Assembly: GCA_902765885.1 (NCBI GenBank)
Contig: CACXBN010000134.1
Location: 1-9,746 of the forward strand
Length of the DNA stretch: 9,746 bases
Reading direction: 5' to 3'
From: an uncultured Ruminococcus sp.
GTDB lineage: Bacteria > Bacillota > Clostridia > Oscillospirales > CAG-272
Below the pieces are notes generated by a model. The model ran no database searches. It had not been told where the DNA came from and was given only the letters and a program-made list of their open reading frames with translations. Shown here piece by piece: positions 1 to 5,913 of this stretch. The position numbers and the translations under genes are program-made. Position 1 is the stretch's first letter; each line of letters opens with the position of its first letter.

Positions 1-84
1 GATCTCATCCGCTTTTGAGGACAGGTTTGAGGCGCCTCCCAAAAGCATTTGCGCATATTTTTTTCCGTCGATTGTAGTGCTCAT
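1..84 (-). CDS. FakA/YloV-like DAK2-domain kinase, N-terminal fragment (cut by window edge)
   Basis: Only the first 28 codons are present; the gene continues beyond base 1. The peptide starts MSTTIDGKKYAQMLLGGASN and goes on to a segment ending SKADEI. This matches the beginning of DAK2-domain proteins of the FakA (YloV) family, where an I-D/N-G-K start, an (M)LxxGAxNL helix and an acidic segment precede the conserved LNVFPVPDGDTGTNM nucleotide-binding loop, which here would lie just outside the window. FakA phosphorylates fatty acids bound to FakB carriers so that exogenous fatty acids can enter phospholipid synthesis at the cytoplasmic membrane. The start at 84-82 is supported by an AGGAG ribosome binding site five bases upstream. 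The dihydroxyacetone kinase subunit DhaL shares the same fold and is the main alternative; the N-terminal wording favours FakA. With so little sequence the family is fairly secure but the exact function is not. Confidence 0.72.
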   Translation of the reverse strand, partial: MSTTIDGKKYAQMLLGGASNLSSKADEI

Positions 85-115
85 GTTGTCTCCTGGTTTT
101 TCTTCGCTTAAGGTA

Positions 116-144
116 AGTTTATCACAACTCTTTACAAAAATCTA
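116..144 (-). promoter_or_regulatory. Possible extended -10 promoter for the fakA-like gene
   Basis: On the minus strand TAAACT (121-116) is preceded by TGA, giving an extended -10 element, and 17 bases further upstream lies TAGATT (144-139) as a poor -35. Transcription would start near 109, leaving a leader of about 25 bases before the ATG at 84. Only three of six -35 bases match the consensus, so this is the best candidate in the gap rather than a firm call. Confidence 0.35.
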
Positions 145-214
145 TATTCCCGGGGTATTTCGCCTATGAAACCTGATGTGTAAAAAATCTAATTCAAAAA
201 ACATTCCAAATCCA

Positions 215-243
215 TTGACTGAAAACAAGCATGATAGTATAAT
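215..243 (+). promoter_or_regulatory. Sigma-A type promoter of the oxidoreductase gene
   Basis: TTGACT (215-220) and a perfect TATAAT (238-243) are separated by 17 bases, which is the optimal spacing for the housekeeping sigma factor. The predicted start of transcription is about 250, giving a leader of some 40 bases before the ATG at 293. The promoter is strong by consensus and reads only toward the Gfo/Idh/MocA frame. It fits a gene that is, or until recently was, actively expressed. Confidence 0.8.
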
Positions 244-292
244 TTCAAAGGCCAAATTTATATATTCACAGACTGTATGAAAGGGTTATATC

Positions 293-340
293 ATGAAGAA
301 AAAATATGTGTTCTGCGGTTCATCCTCAAGAGCATTGTAG
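293..340 (+). other. Original 5' end of the oxidoreductase frame: 15 codons ending in an in-frame TAG
   Basis: An ATG at 293, seven bases after GAAAGGG (a fair ribosome binding site), opens the peptide MKKKYVFCGSSSRAL and then meets TAG at 338-340. The frame continues without a shift into the large oxidoreductase reading frame. The peptide is what the family needs at its N terminus: strand beta-1 (KYVFC) followed by the dinucleotide-binding turn (GSSSRA), with MYG directly after the TAG matching the usual RAxxMY continuation. The TAG therefore replaces a sense codon in the middle of the first Rossmann helix. One substitution from a codon such as CAG, AAG, GAG, TCG or TTG would explain it. Whether this is mutation, sequence error or a leader peptide cannot be decided from one sequence. 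Confidence 0.75.
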
Positions 341-1528
341 ATGTACGGTGTACCAATGGCAAAGGATTTCACTGATGTTGCAGAACTATGCGGAGTTTTT
401 GATGTCAATCCCGGCAGAGCCCGCGTTTTTGTGGAAAAAGTCGGAGTAGACATGCCGATTTACGAAGATTTTGATAAAATGATAGCAGAAACCAAGCCGG
501 ACTACGTCATAGTAACAACGGTTGATGCATTTCACAGCGATTATATAGTACGCTCTCTCGAGCTCGGATGCAATGTCATCACGGAAAAACCGATGACGAC
601 AGATGAGCACAAGTGCAGAGCAATACTCGATGCTAAAGAAAAATACGGCAAGGACGTAGTTGTGACTTTCAACTACAGATTCGCACCGTTCAAGACTAAA
701 ATAAAGGAACTTCTGAACGACGGTGTTATCGGGGATATATACAGTGTCCATTTTGAATGGATGCTTGACCGCGTTAAGAAATTAGGAGCTCACGGAACCA
801 GCTACTTCAGAAGATGGAACGCCAGAATGGCAAAGAGCGGCGGTCTTCTTGTTCACAAATCCACACACCACTTCGACCTTGTGAACTGGTGGATCAATCA
901 AAAGCCGGCAAAGGTTTCCGCTTTCGGAAAACTCAACCTGTACGGTGCAAAGCATGCGCTTTATCCGAATACCACGAGATGCTGCGAATGCAAATACGCT
1001 AAAGAATGTGTCTTCTCTTATGAACTTACTCCGATTGAAGTGGAATACTACAAGAACAACGAGAAGTTTGACGGTTACTGGAAGGACAAATGCGTTTTTG
1101 CAGACGATATAGATATCTATGATACAATGGCTGTAAACGTCGAGTACGACGGAGGTGCCGTGATGTCTTACTGTCTCAATGCCACAACCCCTTATGAAGG
1201 ATGGAAGATCGTGATCAACGGTTCAAAGGGAAGACTTGAAGCCACTGAATATGAAACCGGATTCCAGGCAAGAAGGCCCGATGATGTAGTGAAAATTTTT
1301 GACCTCAACGACAATGTCACCGAATATCACGTGACAAGAGGCGGCGGAGACCATGGCGGCGGAGACCAGAGGATACGTGAGATGATCTTCAGAGAAAACA
1401 TTCCGGATCCTCTCGGACACAAAGCAGGAACCATGGACGGTGCGTATTCGATACTCGTCGGTGTTGCGGCAAACAAATCGATCAAAGAAGGAAAGATCAT
1501 ATCTATAGATGATCTTCTTAAGGGATAA
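341..1528 (+). CDS. Gfo/Idh/MocA family NAD(P)-dependent oxidoreductase, probably interrupted at its 5' end
   Basis: The 395-residue frame from the ATG at 341 carries most of a Gfo/Idh/MocA dehydrogenase, a cytoplasmic family that oxidises or reduces sugars, inositols and related compounds with NAD(P). Visible marks are FDVNPGRA after beta-2 (residues 20-27), EKP (82-84, whose lysine normally contacts the cofactor and substrate), HKSTHHFDLVNWW (172-184, the catalytic histidine region) and the closing DGAYSILVGVAANKSI helix. A cysteine group (214, 215, 217, 223 and 251), followed by DDIDIYDTMAV, is typical of one uncharacterised subfamily. The product read from 341 lacks beta-1 and the glycine-rich cofactor loop, which lie upstream of an in-frame TAG in the same frame (true start at 293, 411 codons if read through). 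It would probably bind NAD poorly, so a pseudogene in the making is possible. Stop is TAA, followed by a terminator. The substrate cannot be inferred, because neighbours are unrelated. Confidence 0.85.
   Translation: MYGVPMAKDFTDVAELCGVFDVNPGRARVFVEKVGVDMPIYEDFDKMIAETKPDYVIVTTVDAFHSDYIVRSLELGCNVITEKPMTTDEHKCRAILDAKEKYGKDVVVTFNYRFAPFKTKIKELLNDGVIGDIYSVHFEWMLDRVKKLGAHGTSYFRRWNARMAKSGGLLVHKSTHHFDLVNWWINQKPAKVSAFGKLNLYGAKHALYPNTTRCCECKYAKECVFSYELTPIEVEYYKNNEKFDGYWKDKCVFADDIDIYDTMAVNVEYDGGAVMSYCLNATTPYEGWKIVINGSKGRLEATEYETGFQARRPDDVVKIFDLNDNVTEYHVTRGGGDHGGGDQRIREMIFRENIPDPLGHKAGTMDGAYSILVGVAANKSIKEGKIISIDDLLKG
1340..1368 (+). repeat. Tandem 15-bp repeat inside the oxidoreductase gene
   Basis: The 14-mer GGCGGCGGAGACCA occurs at 1340-1353 and again at 1355-1368, separated by one T, giving a 15-bp period. 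It encodes GGGDHGGGD. The GGGD part is a normal element of this subfamily close to the C terminus, and the repeat keeps the reading frame, so it is harmless. It may reflect local slippage or simply two similar glycine codon runs. Confidence 0.6.
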
Positions 1529-1557
1529 TAATTTATAATATAGCAAGTAGAGTTTTG

Positions 1558-1599
1558 GTGGCTTTTCTGAAAAACAAATCGGAAAAGCCACTTTTGTTT
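1558..1599 (+). terminator. Rho-independent terminator after the oxidoreductase gene
   Basis: GTGGCTTTTC (1558-1567) and GAAAAGCCAC (1582-1591) form a perfect 10-bp stem with a 14-base loop, followed by TTTTGTTT (1592-1599). It lies 30 bases after the TAA stop. It isolates the oxidoreductase from the next transcription unit, which has its own promoter. Confidence 0.88.
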
Positions 1600-1619
1600 G
1601 CAAAAAACATGTTTTTTGC
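1600..1619. repeat. Perfect 20-bp palindrome
   Basis: GCAAAAAACATGTTTTTTGC is its own reverse complement across all 20 bases. It begins immediately after the T-run of the preceding terminator and lies about 63 bases upstream of the -35 of the next promoter. As RNA it could form only an A-U rich hairpin with two G-C pairs. As DNA it could be a site for a dimeric regulator. The gap from 1529 to 1787 otherwise holds only the terminator and promoter listed here. Confidence 0.7.
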
Positions 1620-1681
1620 TGCGTATTTCACCGATATATGCGGACAAAAAGCAATAACTATTTATTCACTGTCTTTTTTTG

Positions 1682-1710
1682 TTGACAAATATTTATGTGG
1701 AATGTATAAT
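1682..1710 (+). promoter_or_regulatory. Consensus sigma-A promoter of the dehydratase-vanZ operon
   Basis: TTGACA (1682-1687) and TATAAT (1705-1710) both match the consensus perfectly and are 17 bases apart. Transcription should start near 1717, giving an untranslated leader of about 70 bases. A perfect promoter for a surface-glycan enzyme suggests high constitutive expression unless a repressor acts; the palindrome upstream is the only operator-like element seen. Confidence 0.88.
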
Positions 1711-1787
1711 GTTTAGGATACAAACTGTTAAAAAGATAACACAATTGTAGAAAAATACAATGATAAAAAAATACAGGAGACACAATT

Positions 1788-3761
1788 TTGGCTGGAGCTG
1801 CAAAAAAGAAATTTGAGTTCAAAAAGTGGCACGGAATAGCCTTTCTGCTGGTCTTGTTCGACATAATCGCCGTGACAGCATCATATTTCCTTGCCCTTTT
1901 ATTCAGATTCGATTTTAAATATTCTGACATCGGGGATTACCTCGGAAGATGGATGAGATTCGCCCCGATATATGCGGTGATCTGCGTGGTTATTTTTGTG
2001 ATAGCCAAGCTGTACAGGTCACTGTGGACTTTTGCAAGTTTCGTGGAACTTGCAAGATTGGTGTTCTCAAACATCGCCGCATCTCTCCTTCATCTGCTTA
2101 TAATACCGCTTTTCGGAAAGATGCCAATTTCGTACTTTATCATCGGGTTTGTGATTCAGTTCACTCTCACCACAGCCGTAAGATTTGCGTACAGATTCGT
2201 ATCCCTTCTCCAGAAACATCAGAAGGATGCCGCAGTTGACAGAAGCGGATACAAGAATGTAATGCTCGTCGGCGCCGGATCGGCAGGTCAGATGATTCTG
2301 AGAGACATCAACAACACTTCTTCTCTCGGTGAGAAGGTGGCATGCTTTATTGATGATGATGTCAACAAGCACGGAAGGTATATTGACGGAGTCATCGTAG
2401 CCGGCGGCAGGCACGACATTTTCGATGCTGTAAAGAAATATAAGATAGACAACATATACATTGCTATCCCGAGCGCTTCCAGTGAAGACAGACGCGACAT
2501 AATAAATATATGCAACGAAACGGGCTGCAAGCTTAAGAATCTTCCCGGAATGTTTCAGATAATCAACGAAAGAGTTACTCTCAGCAACATGAAAGACGTT
2601 GCGATTGAGGATCTTCTCGGGAGAGAGAGCATTGCTCTCAAAATGGACAATGTCTATGATTTTATAAGCGGTAAAACGGTTCTTGTCACGGGCGGAGGCG
2701 GTTCGATCGGCAGTGAGCTGTGCAGACAGGTCGCAAATCACTCCCCGAAGCAGCTCATCATCTTCGATATATATGAAAACAACGCATATGACATTCAGCT
2801 TGAACTGAAAAACACTCACCCTGAACTTGACATGGTAGTGCTTATAGGATCCGTAAGGGACAGCAGAAGAATATTCGGAGTCTTTGAGAAATACAAGCCT
2901 GATATCGTATACCATGCGGCAGCTCACAAGCATGTTCCACTCATGGAAGACAGTCCGTGTGAGGCAATAAAGAATAACGCCATCGGAACATATAAGACTG
3001 CATATGCCGCCATGCTGTACGGATGCAAGCATTTTGTGCTCATTTCAACGGACAAAGCAGTTAACCCGACAAACGTCATGGGAGCGTCAAAGAGACTGTG
3101 TGAAATGATCATACAGACGTTCAATGCGCTTATTAAAGAGGGAAGAGCTGATGAGATTCCTCAGCTGTTCACTCACAGCGGGATCGAGAATGCAGACAAG
3201 ACGGGTGACAAGAGCATATTCCAGAATATAGAGACGGAATTCGTTGCAGTTCGCTTCGGAAACGTTCTCGGCTCGAACGGATCGGTTATTCCGATATTCA
3301 AAAAGCAGATAGCATCCGGCGGCCCCGTTACGGTTACGCATCCGGATATAGTCAGATATTTCATGTCGATTCCCGAAGCAGTCAGCCTTGTTATGCAGGC
3401 CGGAACGTATGCAAAGGGCGGAGAAATATTCGTACTTGATATGGGAGAACCCGTGAAGATCGACGATCTTGCCAGAAATCTTATCAAACTTTCCGGTTTC
3501 AAGCCGGATGTGGATATCAAGATAGATTATACGGGACTCAGACCGGGTGAGAAGCTTATGGAAGAAAAGCTTATGGCTGAAGAAGGACTCAGAACAACGG
3601 AAAGCAAGAGAATATTCATAGGAAATCCAATTGATTTTGACCGTGACGAATTTGTTAAAAAACTTCGCAGTCTTATGATTCTTGCATACAAGAACAAGGA
3701 ATCCGAGATACGTTCAAAAATCATGGAAATAGTCAGTACATACCACCCTGCGAATAATTAA
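1788..3761 (+). CDS. Membrane-bound nucleotide-sugar 4,6-dehydratase, PglF/CapD/EpsC-like
   Basis: This 657-residue protein has the full architecture of the PglF/CapD/WbpM/EpsC family, which converts UDP-GlcNAc to a 4-keto-6-deoxy sugar for polysaccharide or glycoprotein synthesis at the inner face of the membrane. Four hydrophobic segments (about 16-40, 58-79, 91-109 and 112-136) are followed by a first Rossmann domain (VGAGSAGQ, 161-168) and a C-terminal extended SDR domain with TGGGGSIG (301-308), HAAAHKHVPLME (376-387), TDK (421-423), MGASK (431-435, where the usual catalytic tyrosine is methionine, a family trait) and the LRPGEKL signature near the end. About 30 extra residues (roughly 450-480) stand between the MIIQ helix and VAVRFGN. 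Start is TTG at 1788, chosen because AGGAG (1775-1779) lies eight bases upstream and no ATG fits better. The stop overlaps the vanZ start by one base. Exact sugar product is not determined. Confidence 0.9.
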   Translation: MAGAAKKKFEFKKWHGIAFLLVLFDIIAVTASYFLALLFRFDFKYSDIGDYLGRWMRFAPIYAVICVVIFVIAKLYRSLWTFASFVELARLVFSNIAASLLHLLIIPLFGKMPISYFIIGFVIQFTLTTAVRFAYRFVSLLQKHQKDAAVDRSGYKNVMLVGAGSAGQMILRDINNTSSLGEKVACFIDDDVNKHGRYIDGVIVAGGRHDIFDAVKKYKIDNIYIAIPSASSEDRRDIINICNETGCKLKNLPGMFQIINERVTLSNMKDVAIEDLLGRESIALKMDNVYDFISGKTVLVTGGGGSIGSELCRQVANHSPKQLIIFDIYENNAYDIQLELKNTHPELDMVVLIGSVRDSRRIFGVFEKYKPDIVYHAAAHKHVPLMEDSPCEAIKNNAIGTYKTAYAAMLYGCKHFVLISTDKAVNPTNVMGASKRLCEMIIQTFNALIKEGRADEIPQLFTHSGIENADKTGDKSIFQNIETEFVAVRFGNVLGSNGSVIPIFKKQIASGGPVTVTHPDIVRYFMSIPEAVSLVMQAGTYAKGGEIFVLDMGEPVKIDDLARNLIKLSGFKPDVDIKIDYTGLRPGEKLMEEKLMAEEGLRTTESKRIFIGNPIDFDRDEFVKKLRSLMILAYKNKESEIRSKIMEIVSTYHPANN

Positions 3762-4204
3762 TGAAGAAGATAATAATAGTTGCCGCCGTTGTGGCCATGG
3801 TTCTGTTTATCTGGATCCACTCCATGATCCCCACAAGTTCATCAGCCGGTGAAAGCCAGTGGTTTACGGACAATGTCATCGGACCGATATTTGAAAAGCT
3901 TTTTCATACGACCATTACGGATTCGGTAGTGAGAAAGATAGCTCATGTAACGGAATTCACGATTCTCGGAATCCTCCTTTGCGTATTGTTCAAAGGAAAG
4001 GCATATCTCTCTGTCCTTGCAGGATTTGCGGTAGCTTTCCTTGATGAATCGATACAGATCTTATCCAAAAGGGGACCGATGATAAGTGATGTGTGGATAG
4101 ACTGCTCAGGCGTTCTGATCGGATCGCTGATAGTAGCAGCCATATATGCGCTGGCCAGAGTCAGGAAGAAAACAAAAGACAAACAAAAAAATCGTACTGA
4201 ATGA
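3761..4204 (+). CDS. VanZ-like integral membrane protein
   Basis: The 147-residue product belongs to the VanZ-like family. Features seen are an N-terminal hydrophobic segment (3-19, possibly an uncleaved signal anchor), RKIAHVTEF (58-66), DESIQ (95-99), and acidic residues D110 and D114 before a last hydrophobic helix (about 112-133), then a basic tail. This spacing (RKxAHxxE, DExxQ, later two aspartates) is the family signature. VanZ itself gives low-level teicoplanin resistance, but most homologues in non-resistant bacteria have no proven role; a function at the cell envelope is an inference, supported by the upstream glycan enzyme. The ATG overlaps the preceding TAA as TAATG and no Shine-Dalgarno sequence is visible, so translation probably depends on reinitiation. 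The last three codons and the stop lie inside the terminator hairpin. No resistance claim can be made from this gene alone. Confidence 0.85.
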   Translation: MKKIIIVAAVVAMVLFIWIHSMIPTSSSAGESQWFTDNVIGPIFEKLFHTTITDSVVRKIAHVTEFTILGILLCVLFKGKAYLSVLAGFAVAFLDESIQILSKRGPMISDVWIDCSGVLIGSLIVAAIYALARVRKKTKDKQKNRTE

Positions 4205-4223
4205 AAAACAGTACGATTTTTTG
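4185..4223. terminator. Bidirectional rho-independent terminator between convergent operons
   Basis: AAAAAATCGTACTG (4186-4199) pairs perfectly with CAGTACGATTTTTT (4209-4222) around a nine-base loop. On the plus strand the T-run ends the dehydratase-vanZ transcript; on the minus strand the A-run at 4185-4191 becomes a U-run that ends the dnaX-to-bcp transcript. The vanZ stop codon (4202-4204) is in the loop, and the peroxiredoxin stop lies only three bases beyond the right arm. Confidence 0.92.
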
Positions 4224-4225
4224 CA

Positions 4226-4687
4226 TTATTCGTTTGTCAGTATTTTGAGAACATCTGCGGCGTTGGTGTCGGGTTTGACTTTTGGCATGATGTGAGTTAC
4301 CACTCCGCTTTCGTCAATTACGAATGTTGTTCTGACAATACCCATCGCTGGTTTTCCGTACATTTTCTTTTCCTTCCACACGCCGTATTCCCTTATCGCA
4401 ACGAGTTCAGGGTCCGAGAGCAGAAGAAATTTCAGGGAAAAGCTGTTTGCGAATTTCCGGTGGGATGAAGGACTGTCCTTGCTTATCCCTATAACTTTTG
4501 CGCCCAGCTTTTCGAAATCCGGAACGAGTGCGGAAAATGCGCATGCCTGTTTTGTGCACCCCGAAGTGTTGTCTTTCGGATAAAAGTACAGGATGACCTT
4601 TTTGCCTCTGAATTCCTTAAGCGAGTGAATGTTGCCGTCGGCATCTGAAAGTTCAAAATCCGGAGCCGGCTTTCCGATTTCTACCAT
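4226..4687 (-). CDS. bcp: Thioredoxin-dependent peroxiredoxin, Bcp/PrxQ type
   Basis: The 153-residue protein reduces hydrogen and organic peroxides in the cytoplasm. It opens with VEIGKPAPDFEL, a standard peroxiredoxin start, and contains YPKDNTSGCTKQAC, where Cys44 is the peroxidatic cysteine and Cys49, five residues later, is the usual PrxQ/Bcp resolving cysteine. Thr41 and the arginine in GIVRTTFVID complete the active site. The more common proline before GC is serine here, a variation seen in clostridial members. The start at 4687 is preferred over an in-frame ATG 75 bases upstream because homologues begin here and the upstream part would overlap the preceding gene's conserved C terminus. 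The start overlaps the end of the metallopeptidase gene by seven bases, which suggests translational coupling. It is last in the operon and is followed by a terminator. Confidence 0.93.
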   Translation of the reverse strand: MVEIGKPAPDFELSDADGNIHSLKEFRGKKVILYFYPKDNTSGCTKQACAFSALVPDFEKLGAKVIGISKDSPSSHRKFANSFSLKFLLLSDPELVAIREYGVWKEKKMYGKPAMGIVRTTFVIDESGVVTHIMPKVKPDTNAADVLKILTNE

Positions 4688-5292
4688 ATTTTTAGTTTCC
4701 TTCCTGATGAAATGTTTCCGGGAACTCTGCCCATTATCTCTTTGCCGTGAAGCCTCAGCCATTTATGCTGTTCACCGTAGTCCGGGAAAGCACTGTAGAC
4801 AATTTTATAAAACGCCTTTGAGTGGTTCATCTCCAGAAGATGACTGAGCTCGTGGACAACTATGCTGTCCAAAGTTTCCGGCGGAGCGAGCATGAGGAGA
4901 CAGTTGAAACTGATGTCCCCCTTGGAGGAACAGCTTCCCCATCTCGAACGCATTAATTTCACTGAAACATGGGAAGCTTTGACTCCCATGATATTCTCAT
5001 AAAACGTGGTCCTGTCCCTGAATACCCCGACTGCTTTTTGAGCAAGCTCGTTTATCTCGTCTGCGGAAAGAAACTGCCTTTTCTCAGGCTCATTCATTTC
5101 CCTGAGGTGTTCAAGATATCTTTTGTATATCCAGTCTCTTTTGCTGTCCACTACTTGCAGAATATATTCCTGCTTTTCGCGAAACGGCGCAGTAACAGTG
5201 ACCCCACCGTTCTCAAGCTTTATGGAAATGGTTTTTCTGCGCTTTGATGATCTTTTTACTGTAACGGGTATCTCCGTTCCGTTGATTACCAT
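4681..5292 (-). CDS. YgjP-like zinc metallopeptidase (DUF45, M48-like)
   Basis: The 203-residue protein matches the YgjP/DUF45 family of small soluble metallopeptidases. An N-terminal beta-rich part with the basic stretch KRSSKRRKTISIK (13-25) is followed by RSRWGSCSSKGDISFN (115-130), a family hallmark, and the zinc motif HELSH (147-151) with His157 in MNHS as likely third ligand and Glu148 as catalytic base. The C-terminal W-L-R-L-H segment is also typical. The physiological substrate of the family is largely unknown. The start at 5292 has GAGGGG five bases upstream. It ends in TAG, within the start region of the peroxiredoxin gene, and begins 10 bases after recR. Its place in a replication-repair operon may be incidental. 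No signal peptide is present, so a cytoplasmic location is expected. Confidence 0.87.
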   Translation of the reverse strand: MVINGTEIPVTVKRSSKRRKTISIKLENGGVTVTAPFREKQEYILQVVDSKRDWIYKRYLEHLREMNEPEKRQFLSADEINELAQKAVGVFRDRTTFYENIMGVKASHVSVKLMRSRWGSCSSKGDISFNCLLMLAPPETLDSIVVHELSHLLEMNHSKAFYKIVYSAFPDYGEQHKWLRLHGKEIMGRVPGNISSGRKLKIW

Positions 5293-5302
5293 GCCTGCCC
5301 CT

Positions 5303-5911
5303 CTAGCTTACGGTATATCTGCCTTCAATGGCGCGCCTCAGAGTTACCTCATCCGCATATTCAAGATCTCCGCCTACCGGAACACCGTTCGCAATCCTGC
5401 TCACCTTTATTCCGAGAGGTGAAATGAGTCTTGCAATATACATTGCCGTTGCTTCGCCTTCCACAGTTGGATTCGTGGCAAGGATGACCTCTTTTATTTC
5501 CGATGAGTTCAGTCTTTCAAGAAGCTCTTTAATGGTCAGCTTGTCAGGAGTTATTCCTTTCATAGGGGAGATGACTCCGTGAAGAACATGATATGTACCC
5601 CTGAACTGCCTGGTTTTTTCTATAGCATCAACGGCTCTGGGATCTTCAACGACGCAGATGACGGATTTATCCCTTTCATCATCTGAGCAGATCCTGCATT
5701 CCTCATCGGTTGTTATATTGCAGCAAACGGAACATCTTTTGATCTCCGTTTTGGCTTCTACTATGGCGCGGGCAAATTCGTATGCGTCTTCTTCCGATAA
5801 ATTGAGGATGCTGTGAGCATATTTTTCAGCTGTTTTTTTACCTATTCCGCCAAGTTTTCTGAACATGTCAGCAAGCTTTTCAAGCGGTTCCAAATTGTCA
5901 GTAGTTGCCAT
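5303..5911 (-). CDS. recR: Recombination mediator protein RecR
   Basis: RecR works with RecF and RecO to load RecA on gapped DNA covered by SSB, forming a ring clamp on DNA. The 202-residue sequence has the expected order: a helix-hairpin-helix (KLGGIGKKTAEKYAHSI, 19-35), a four-cysteine zinc finger (Cys60, 63, 72 and 75), a Toprim domain starting at ICVVEDPRAVDAIE with the conserved acidic Glu89, and the C-terminal ILATNPTVEGEATAMYI and SRIANGVPVGGDLEYAD motifs (the latter close to the end). Length is very near the usual 198-200. The start ATG at 5911 lies two bases after the ybaB stop (TAATAATG) with only a weak upstream Shine-Dalgarno match, so translation is probably coupled to ybaB. The N terminus (MATTDNLEPLEKL) differs from the common YPEPIxKLI start but is easily accommodated. 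Stop is TAG. Confidence 0.96.
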   Translation of the reverse strand: MATTDNLEPLEKLADMFRKLGGIGKKTAEKYAHSILNLSEEDAYEFARAIVEAKTEIKRCSVCCNITTDEECRICSDDERDKSVICVVEDPRAVDAIEKTRQFRGTYHVLHGVISPMKGITPDKLTIKELLERLNSSEIKEVILATNPTVEGEATAMYIARLISPLGIKVSRIANGVPVGGDLEYADEVTLRRAIEGRYTVS

Positions 5912-5913
5912 TA

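Noticed and set aside
293..343. Recoding of TAG as an amino acid (pyrrolysine or reassigned amber) to explain the stop in the oxidoreductase
   Set aside because: dnaX, recR and the YgjP-like gene all end in TAG at the expected C termini, and this enzyme family has no known pyrrolysine. Mutation or sequence error is simpler.
2067..3032. 321-codon open frame on the minus strand opposite the dehydratase
   Set aside because: It is a frame antisense to a strongly recognised gene; its product has no recognisable domain and no promoter or ribosome binding site was seen.
4688..4762. 25-residue N-terminal extension of the peroxiredoxin
   Set aside because: The extension overlaps the conserved C terminus of the YgjP-like gene and is absent from Bcp/PrxQ homologues, which start at V-E-I-G-K-P-A-P-D-F.
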